Virus record (IMG/VR): IMGVR_UViG_3300048996_000004
Location: 1-42,082 of that record
Direction: 5' to 3' (one strand)
Length of the DNA: 42,082 nt
Source of the DNA: a virus
The position numbers and the translations under genes were made by a program. The notes under the pieces are model-generated. The model did no database searches. It saw only the letters and a list, made by a program, of their open reading frames with translations, and was not told the origin of the DNA. Position 1 is the first letter of the stretch, and every line of letters begins with the position of its first letter. Shown in pieces: positions 38,351 through 42,082 of the stretch.

Positions 38351-38544
38351 TGCAAATCAAGGGATCGTACGACAACGGCGAACTCAACTTCGAAGATGTG
38401 GATGGGTGCCGTGCTCGGATCAGCCACTTCGACGACGGGCAAACGGTGATCCGAACCGCAAATCCGGGCCAGACCTTCTCGGGGTATGTTACCCTGACCA
38501 AGGAAGACACCGAGGCATTGATCGAACTCCTGAGGGGGGAGTGA
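38350..38544 (+). CDS. hypothetical protein
   Basis: 64 aa. The second of two adjacent ATGs is chosen for spacing from GGAGG; it overlaps the polymerase stop. Beta-rich with a C-terminal helix (YVTLTKEDTEALIELLRG). The next two genes have a similar layout (beta domain then a helix with ELAR), so they may be paralogues. Function unknown. Confidence 0.65.
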   Translation: MQIKGSYDNGELNFEDVDGCRARISHFDDGQTVIRTANPGQTFSGYVTLTKEDTEALIELLRGE

Positions 38545-38741
38545 TGTCGACCATGGCCAAGCAGTTCCGGCGCGAATACACGGATCAGGACGGCGATACC
38601 TTGATCGTGGCCGGATGGCCCGTGATCCCGGGCATCGTGTTCGAGACCAAGCGCAAAGGCGAGAAGCACGGGGACCCGGTCGAGTTGACCGACACGGAAG
38701 CTCGGGAACTGGCCCGGTTCATTCTGGGCCGCACCAAGTGA
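38544..38741 (+). CDS. hypothetical protein, possible paralogue of neighbours
   Basis: 65 aa, ATG 38544 (TGATG overlap) behind GGGGGGAG. DGDTLIVAGWPVIPGIVFET then PVELTDTEARELARFIL. The end resembles the VRELARWLN of the next protein. Confidence 0.65.
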   Translation: MSTMAKQFRREYTDQDGDTLIVAGWPVIPGIVFETKRKGEKHGDPVELTDTEARELARFILGRTK

Positions 38742-38923
38742 GTATGCACAAAGAGTACCGCGACGCGGGGAGCCGGGTTCGATTTACCCGGTCCCCCGTT
38801 GACGGGCATGTAACGGTTCGATCCTGGGATGTTGACACCAACACCTGGGTCGGATACACTGTGATCGGACCGGCCGAAGTTCGAGAGTTGGCCCGATGGC
38901 TGAACAGAGAGGACGGGGAATGA
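38738..38923 (+). CDS. hypothetical protein, possible paralogue of neighbours
   Basis: 61 aa from GTG 38738 (GTGA overlap; ATG 38744 is an alternative). SRVRFTRSPVDGHVTVRSWD then GPAEVRELARWLNRED. Overlaps the next gene by 4 nt. Confidence 0.6.
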   Translation: MSMHKEYRDAGSRVRFTRSPVDGHVTVRSWDVDTNTWVGYTVIGPAEVRELARWLNREDGE

Positions 38924-39438
38924 AGATCTACAAAATCGGGGACCGGATCCGCAAGAACACGGTGGATCCGGGCAACGTAACTCAGTTCGAAGACCGGGAC
39001 TCGCCTATCGCCTACTTGACCAGGGTTGGCACGGATCGGTGGTCGTGGGGCTACGAGAATGACACCAGCTTCTGCGGTGAGAGTTCCTGGGAAGAGACTA
39101 GCCGTGCGGCGTACAACGACTACCTGATCGTGTCCAAGGTGGAAGAGGCACCCGGGCAGACGGTTCGAGCCCGTGTCCTGGACGAGGCCAAGCGGATCAC
39201 GGCCACGGACCGCAACTCCTCGTACGGGGAGCCGGAAGACAACTTCCAGCGGATCGCCGACTTCTGGAACGTGTGGCTCCAGGACAAGCTCAAAGAGGGC
39301 GTCAAGCTCCAGCCCGGGGACACGGCTGCGCTCATGATCCTGGTCAAGATGGCCCGGGAGATGAACGCCCCGACCGAGGACAACAAGGTTGACGGCGCAG
39401 GCTACTTCGCCTGCTGGGCAGAGGTGGACGAGAAGTGA
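38920..39438 (+). CDS. DUF6378-like protein
   Basis: 172 aa from ATG 38920. The N-terminal 85 aa are unassigned. The C-terminal domain starts RVLDEAKRITATDRNSSYGE, then NFQRIADFWNVWL.., DTAALMILVKMAREM and GYFACW, the pattern of DUF6378 proteins widespread in phages. That family's biochemical role is unknown to me; a nucleotide-related function has been suggested from context. Confidence 0.75.
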   Translation: MKIYKIGDRIRKNTVDPGNVTQFEDRDSPIAYLTRVGTDRWSWGYENDTSFCGESSWEETSRAAYNDYLIVSKVEEAPGQTVRARVLDEAKRITATDRNSSYGEPEDNFQRIADFWNVWLQDKLKEGVKLQPGDTAALMILVKMAREMNAPTEDNKVDGAGYFACWAEVDEK

Positions 39439-39608
39439 AGACTTTCGGGCCGAAGCAGAAGAAGCCGGACTACGGCCTCAAGGTCAAGTACACGGACGGG
39501 AAGTGGAAGACGTATTGGTACGGCGATAACCGGAGCCTCCGGGACCGGCGCCACAACGAGTACCACCGGCGCCACGACGTGCTGGTAGTCCAGGACGCTC
39601 AGAAGTAA
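39435..39608 (+). CDS. 57-aa basic hypothetical protein
   Basis: GTG 39435 (GTGA overlap) to TAA 39608. Very basic and aromatic (KTFGPKQKKPDYGLKVKYTD.., NRSLRDRRHNEYHRRHDVLV). A similar KYAVRV..TTKWYS pattern appears in the protein at 41186. Probably nucleic-acid or protein binding. Confidence 0.6.
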   Translation: MKTFGPKQKKPDYGLKVKYTDGKWKTYWYGDNRSLRDRRHNEYHRRHDVLVVQDAQK

Positions 39609-39627
39609 ACCTTCCCCACCATGAACT

Positions 39628-39656
39628 AATCTAGCGCTAGGGTCAACCCCTGTCAA
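39628..39656 (-). promoter_or_regulatory. possible leftward (antisense) promoter
   Basis: On the minus strand TTGACA (39656-39651), 17 nt, TAGATT (39633-39628). It points into the early genes in the antisense direction and has no minus-strand gene downstream. It lies next to the rightward promoter. Confidence 0.4.
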
Positions 39657-39712
39657 GTGTGGCCTGGGTCACAAACGTAGGGGTTGACTTTGGCGTGCCC
39701 TCTGGGTAATCT
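39642..39712 (+). promoter_or_regulatory. rightward promoter with inverted repeat
   Basis: TTGACT (39684-39689), 17 nt, TAATCT (39707-39712). GTCAACCCC (39642-39650) and GGGGTTGAC (39680-39688) form a 9-bp inverted repeat whose right arm includes the -35. It drives the gene at 39749. Confidence 0.7.
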
Positions 39713-39748
39713 TCTTATATCAGCAAGGGACAAGCCCCGGAGGACGAA

Positions 39749-39952
39749 ATGCGAAACGACCACTACGAGTTCCTGACGATCCTCGACACCGAGACTGAAC
39801 GCTACAGCTTGGTCCACCTGTACCGCCGGGGCTGGTTCGCCCAGATGGAGACCTTGATGGGCGACGGCACCTGGCACCGCGCGTGGTACTCGGAGGAGTT
39901 CCCGAACCAGGCCGGTGCCCACCTCGCGATCCGCAACGCTTTCGGACTCTGA
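39749..39952 (+). CDS. hypothetical protein
   Basis: 67 aa with GGAGGA upstream. Aromatic and acidic (HYEFLTILDTETERYSLVHL.., TWHRAWYSEEFPNQAGAHLA). First gene of the right-end cassette region, with its own promoter. Function unknown. Confidence 0.7.
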   Translation: MRNDHYEFLTILDTETERYSLVHLYRRGWFAQMETLMGDGTWHRAWYSEEFPNQAGAHLAIRNAFGL

Positions 39953-39967
39953 GGATTCACCCGGTTG

Positions 39968-40002
39968 GGGGCTTCTGCCCCTGCCGGGGCCCGTGCTAAG
40001 CT
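39968..40002 (+). promoter_or_regulatory. cassette promoter, weak -35
   Basis: -10 TAAGCT (39997-40002), with TTCTGC or TCTGCC at -35 spacing. The hairpin GGGGC-TTCT-GCCCC (39968-39981) overlaps the -35, as in the other right-end promoters. Upstream of the gene at 40030. Confidence 0.5.
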
Positions 40003-40029
40003 GGTTTCACCAACGGAGAGAGGAACCAA

Positions 40030-40173
40030 ATGGACCAGGCCAAGAAGACGGCGAAGGCCCTCAAGAAGCTTCACAGCATGAAGAGCGCCGGGGACGCGCT
40101 CCAGTTCCTCCAGAAGCTCAAGGCCTCGGACCCGGCCACCTACTGGGCCATCCAGGGCGGGCGTAAGCACTAG
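40030..40173 (+). CDS. 47-aa basic microprotein
   Basis: ATG 40030 behind GAGAGAGG, TAG 40173. Lys-rich helical peptide (DQAKKTAKALKKLHSMKSAG.., LQFLQKLKASDPATYW). Own promoter. It could bind nucleic acid. Function unknown. Confidence 0.65.
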   Translation: MDQAKKTAKALKKLHSMKSAGDALQFLQKLKASDPATYWAIQGGRKH

Positions 40174-40178
40174 AACTC

Positions 40179-40221
40179 CCCCGGGCCAGGGCTTGACCGG
40201 TTCTGGCCCGGGGTGTAGTCT
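40179..40221 (+). promoter_or_regulatory. promoter with -35 inside an 11-bp inverted repeat
   Basis: TTGACC (40193-40198), 17 nt, TAGTCT (40216-40221). CCCCGGGCCAG (40179-40189) and CTGGCCCGGGG (40203-40213) are perfect 11-bp arms around the -35. A combined terminator and promoter for adjacent cassettes. Confidence 0.75.
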
Positions 40222-40247
40222 TTAGACACTGGGAGAGGGAGGACCGA

Positions 40248-40469
40248 ATGGGAACCAAGCACGGGTACACCGAGAAGCGATGTTCGATGTGCGGGAAGAT
40301 GAAGCCGCGCTCCGCGTACCCGAAACGCGGGGGCCTGGCGTGTACCGAGTGCCAGAAGCCCCAGCGCCGTAAGGAAGCGGCGGATCGCTGGAAGAACGCA
40401 TCCGAGGCGGAGAAGGAAAAGAACCGGCGCAAGGCCCGTGAGGGTATGCGAAAGAAGCGGGGTAAGTGA
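40248..40469 (+). CDS. zinc-finger microprotein
   Basis: 73 aa with GAGGGAGGA upstream. Cys pairs CSMCGKMK and CTECQKPQ, then a very basic helix (RRKEAADRWKNASEAEKEKN). Resembles the small HNH-like zinc proteins without the catalytic His. Likely nucleic-acid binding. Confidence 0.7.
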   Translation: MGTKHGYTEKRCSMCGKMKPRSAYPKRGGLACTECQKPQRRKEAADRWKNASEAEKEKNRRKAREGMRKKRGK

Positions 40470-40792
40470 TGGGGATTTTCGGAAAGTCGGAAACCGAGTG
40501 GGGCATCCGGTTCGGCGGCAAGGAGAAGTGGGGGTACGGCTCCAAACGGGAGGCTGAGACGGCCTGTAAACGCATGAACAAGAACGTCAAGGCCGGGGGT
40601 ACCCAGGCCAAGGTTATCCAGCGTACGAAGAAGCTGACCGCCGTACGGGGCCGTGAGAAAGACAAGTGCTCGGGCGGCAAGTGCAAGGGCCCGTACACGT
40701 GCCGGAAGCACGCCAAGAAGATCAGCGGCCCGGACTACAACCTGTACGATGAGCGAGGCCGGAACAAGAACACCAAGCGCTGGGACGAGTAA
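40469..40792 (+). CDS. basic hypothetical protein
   Basis: 107 aa from ATG 40469 (TGATG overlap). GIFGKSETEWGIRFGGKEKW then GYGSKREAETACKRM, and a Cys/Lys-rich region CSGGKCKGPYTCRKHAKK. Possible metal binding. Function unknown. Confidence 0.65.
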   Translation: MGIFGKSETEWGIRFGGKEKWGYGSKREAETACKRMNKNVKAGGTQAKVIQRTKKLTAVRGREKDKCSGGKCKGPYTCRKHAKKISGPDYNLYDERGRNKNTKRWDE

Positions 40793-40799
40793 TCAGGGG

Positions 40800-40829
40800 T
40801 TGCGCGGGGCTTCGGCCCCGTGCTATCCT
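40800..40829 (+). promoter_or_regulatory. promoter with hairpin in the spacer
   Basis: TTGCGC (40800-40805), 18 nt, TATCCT (40824-40829). The spacer is GGGGC-TTCG-GCCCC (40806-40819), a stable tetraloop hairpin when transcribed from upstream. Drives the gene at 40856. Confidence 0.65.
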
Positions 40830-40855
40830 GGATTCACACCACGAGAGGAGAGCAA

Positions 40856-40996
40856 GTGACCCAGATCAAGGACCTTTCCCCGGACAACCTGCGGAATCTG
40901 CTCCGGGCCCTGGAGACGCAGAACAGGCGTCAGCCGACCCGGGAGACGATGGCCAAGATCAAGGCTGTCAAGGCTGAGCTGAAGAGGCGGAAGTAA
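40856..40996 (+). CDS. 46-aa basic helical microprotein
   Basis: GTG 40856 behind AGAGGAGA, TAA 40996. TQIKDLSPDNLRNLLRALET..AKIKAVKAELKRRK, amphipathic. Stop and next start overlap (TAATG). Function unknown. Confidence 0.6.
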   Translation: MTQIKDLSPDNLRNLLRALETQNRRQPTRETMAKIKAVKAELKRRK

Positions 40997-41184
40997 TGGG
41001 CGTTCGGATCACGGGCGGAGAGCCGCCCAAGCGCAAGAACCAGCACGACCTGTACCCGGAAATCGAGGTCGGGTGCTTGAACACGCGAGCCCATGTCAAG
41101 CACGATGTTGTCAACTTCAAGATCCCGTCCGGGCACAAGAACGCCAAGTGCCCCGAGTGCGGGCGACGAGCCGGGAGGAAGTAG
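40996..41184 (+). CDS. Cys-containing microprotein
   Basis: 62 aa. Ends KNAKCPECGRRAGRK, with another Cys (EVGCLNTRAHVKH), giving a possible zinc site. Basic. Own start overlaps the previous stop. Function unknown. Confidence 0.6.
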   Translation: MGVRITGGEPPKRKNQHDLYPEIEVGCLNTRAHVKHDVVNFKIPSGHKNAKCPECGRRAGRK

Positions 41185-41185
41185 C

Positions 41186-41368
41186 ATGGTCGCGAGTAAG
41201 AAGGACAAGAACCACGAGTACGGCCTGAAGTACGCGGTTCGCGTCGCCGGTGCCGTGGTGAAGACCACGAAGTGGTATTCGACGCACGGCGAGAGAGCCG
41301 ACGCCATCGCGGAGATCATGAACCGCACCCGGGGGAACCTGATCTCGATTCGCCGGATCGGAAAGTAG
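41186..41368 (+). CDS. 60-aa basic hypothetical protein
   Basis: ATG 41186 with GGGAGGAAG upstream. KKDKNHEYGLKYAVRVAGAV..KWYSTHGERADAIAEIMNRT resembles the layout of the protein at 39435 (K-Y, K-W motifs). Function unknown. Confidence 0.6.
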   Translation: MVASKKDKNHEYGLKYAVRVAGAVVKTTKWYSTHGERADAIAEIMNRTRGNLISIRRIGK

Positions 41369-41370
41369 GG

Positions 41371-41404
41371 TTGCGCCTAGAGCCTGGTTCATGCTAGGCT
41401 CTAG
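41371..41404 (+). promoter_or_regulatory. promoter whose -10 lies in an inverted repeat
   Basis: TTGCGC (41371-41376), 17 nt, TAGGCT (41394-41399). CCTAGAGCCT (41376-41385) / AGGCTCTAGG (41395-41404) is a perfect 10-bp repeat covering the -10. Drives the gene at 41429. Confidence 0.65.
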
Positions 41405-41428
41405 GTACACCAAGAGAGAGGATCCGAA

Positions 41429-41581
41429 GTGGCGAAGCCCGAGAAGATCATGAAGAAATGCCAGGCCTGTAAGGGCAAGGGCGAGATAAGCGGGAAGATG
41501 GTCCACGGCACCGGCAAGAAGTCCATCAAATGCCCGTGGTGCAAGGGCAAAGGCTTCCTTTTTAACCCCCCGAGCAAGTAG
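41429..41581 (+). CDS. DnaJ-type zinc-finger microprotein
   Basis: 50 aa from GTG 41429 with GAGAGAGGA upstream. Two CxxCxGxG motifs, CQACKGKGE and CPWCKGKGF, the repeat of the DnaJ central zinc domain, without a J domain. It may bind unfolded protein or RNA. Known stand-alone versions are poorly understood. Confidence 0.7.
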   Translation: MAKPEKIMKKCQACKGKGEISGKMVHGTGKKSIKCPWCKGKGFLFNPPSK

Positions 41582-41593
41582 CTAGGAGATCCG

Positions 41594-41770
41594 ATGGCGA
41601 AGGCGCCCAGTTTCAAGGGTCACAAACTGAAGATCGGCAAGCCGGGGAAGGACGGCACCCTGACCGGCAAGTGTTCGTGCGGAGGCTGGTCCGGGGCGGG
41701 AAAGACCCGAGAAGAGATCCAGAACAAGTGGAACCGGACCCACATCAACAAGTTTGACACCCTGCGGTAA
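41594..41770 (+). CDS. 58-aa basic microprotein
   Basis: ATG 41594 behind TAGGAGA, TAA 41770. AKAPSFKGHKLKIGKPGKDG..GKCSCGGWSGAGKTREEIQN with a C-x-C pair. Function unknown. Confidence 0.6.
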   Translation: MAKAPSFKGHKLKIGKPGKDGTLTGKCSCGGWSGAGKTREEIQNKWNRTHINKFDTLR

Positions 41771-41776
41771 GAGGCT

Positions 41777-41801
41777 GGGCGGCCCTTCCGGGGGCCGTCC
41801 C
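41777..41801 (+). terminator. hairpin between the last two rightward genes
   Basis: GGGCGGCCC (41777-41785) pairs with GGGCCGTCC around 41792-41800 with one G-U pair. It is followed by a C/T-rich run without a T-tract, so it may be a weak terminator or mRNA stabiliser. Confidence 0.45.
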
Positions 41802-41819
41802 CCTCCAAGAGAGGATGCG

Positions 41820-42082
41820 ATGACAGCATACGAGAAGGATGCCCTGGTCCCACCCGGGACCCGGGTCAAGGTAATCAAGGGGGCTCCATACGGAGGCCTG
41901 CTCGGAACCGTAGTTCAGGTTCCGCCACACAAGAGTGCATGGTCCGTGTCTCTGTCCGACACCCGAATGACCTACGTCCAGATCGATGACAAGCAACGCC
42001 CGTACGGCTACTTCACGTTCAACCTCGAAAGGATCGAAACAGTGACGAATCTCGTCGGCCCCAAGCCCGAACCGGTCAAGGA
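41820..42082 (+). CDS. KOW/SH3-like small protein, 5' part (continues at position 1)
   Basis: Starts ATG 41820 behind AGAGAGGA. First residues TAYEKDALVPPGTRVKVIKG then APYGGLLGTVVQVP form a KOW-like motif. The frame runs off the end and continues in frame at 1-317, giving about 150 aa in total. This supports circular closure of the sequence. Confidence 0.8.
   Translation, partial: MTAYEKDALVPPGTRVKVIKGAPYGGLLGTVVQVPPHKSAWSVSLSDTRMTYVQIDDKQRPYGYFTFNLERIETVTNLVGPKPEPVK
41956..42082. repeat. 127-bp terminal redundancy (copy of 1-127)
   Basis: Positions 41956-42082 are identical to 1-127. The length of exactly 127 equals a common maximum assembler k-mer, so it most likely marks a circularly closing contig and not a biological terminal repeat. 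Confidence 0.9.

Noticed and set aside
41956-42082. True direct terminal repeat
   Set aside because: The length of exactly 127 and the reading frame through it are better explained by assembler overlap; coverage data would be needed to claim otherwise.

Overview
The window is a complete or nearly complete genome of a tailed siphovirus-type phage of a high-GC actinobacterium, probably Streptomyces or a relative. The last 127 bases (41956-42082) repeat the first 127 exactly, and one gene reads in frame across the join, so the molecule closes to a circular map of about 41,955 bp. Actinophage hallmarks include a DUF1906-type glycoside-hydrolase-like lysin, DUF5047-like and DUF5403-like virion proteins, a DUF2510-like protein, many GTG starts, TGATG/GTGA-coupled genes and tRNA genes without encoded CCA. 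No integrase, excisionase or phage repressor was found, so a lytic lifestyle is likely.

Layout: a convergent terminator lies at about 407-452. From there to 20.4 kb all genes are on the minus strand and form the late module. Read in transcription order from 20.4 kb down to 0.4 kb they are: small membrane and hypothetical proteins, a GT-A glycosyltransferase, HNH nuclease, small and large terminase, portal, MuF-like minor head protein, scaffold, major capsid protein, a GT4 glycosyltransferase, head-tail connectors, major tail protein, two tail-assembly chaperones, tape measure, minor tail proteins, and a lysis cassette of lysin plus small membrane proteins. A near-consensus promoter (TTGACA-N17-TACCCT, 20391 to 20363) probably drives it.

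From 20.86 to 24.16 kb, also on the minus strand, is a dense array of about 23 recognisable tRNA genes whose anticodons cover all 20 amino acids. It also holds one degenerate tRNA-like element, one half-tRNA and a secreted SGNH/GDSL hydrolase gene. The tRNA spacers are mostly inverted repeats, and four tRNAs (Ala, Thr, Ser, Ser) carry adjacent pyrimidine-pyrimidine mismatches in the acceptor stem.

A divergent control region (24.16-24.47 kb) separates this from the plus-strand early and replication arm (24.47 kb to the end). That arm holds an HNH nuclease, HTH and possible kinase-fold proteins, a Cas4/RecB-type nuclease, a RecA/DnaB-like ATPase, endonuclease VII, a primase split into CHC2 and TOPRIM genes, a DnaQ-like exonuclease, an SSB-like protein, a family A DNA polymerase, and many Cys-rich or basic microproteins. 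The last 2.4 kb is a run of small-gene cassettes, several with a sigma70-like promoter overlapping an inverted repeat. A GGGAAAA slippery heptamer at 35592, directly before a UAA, would fuse an 87-aa protein to a zinc-finger-like extension by -1 frameshifting.
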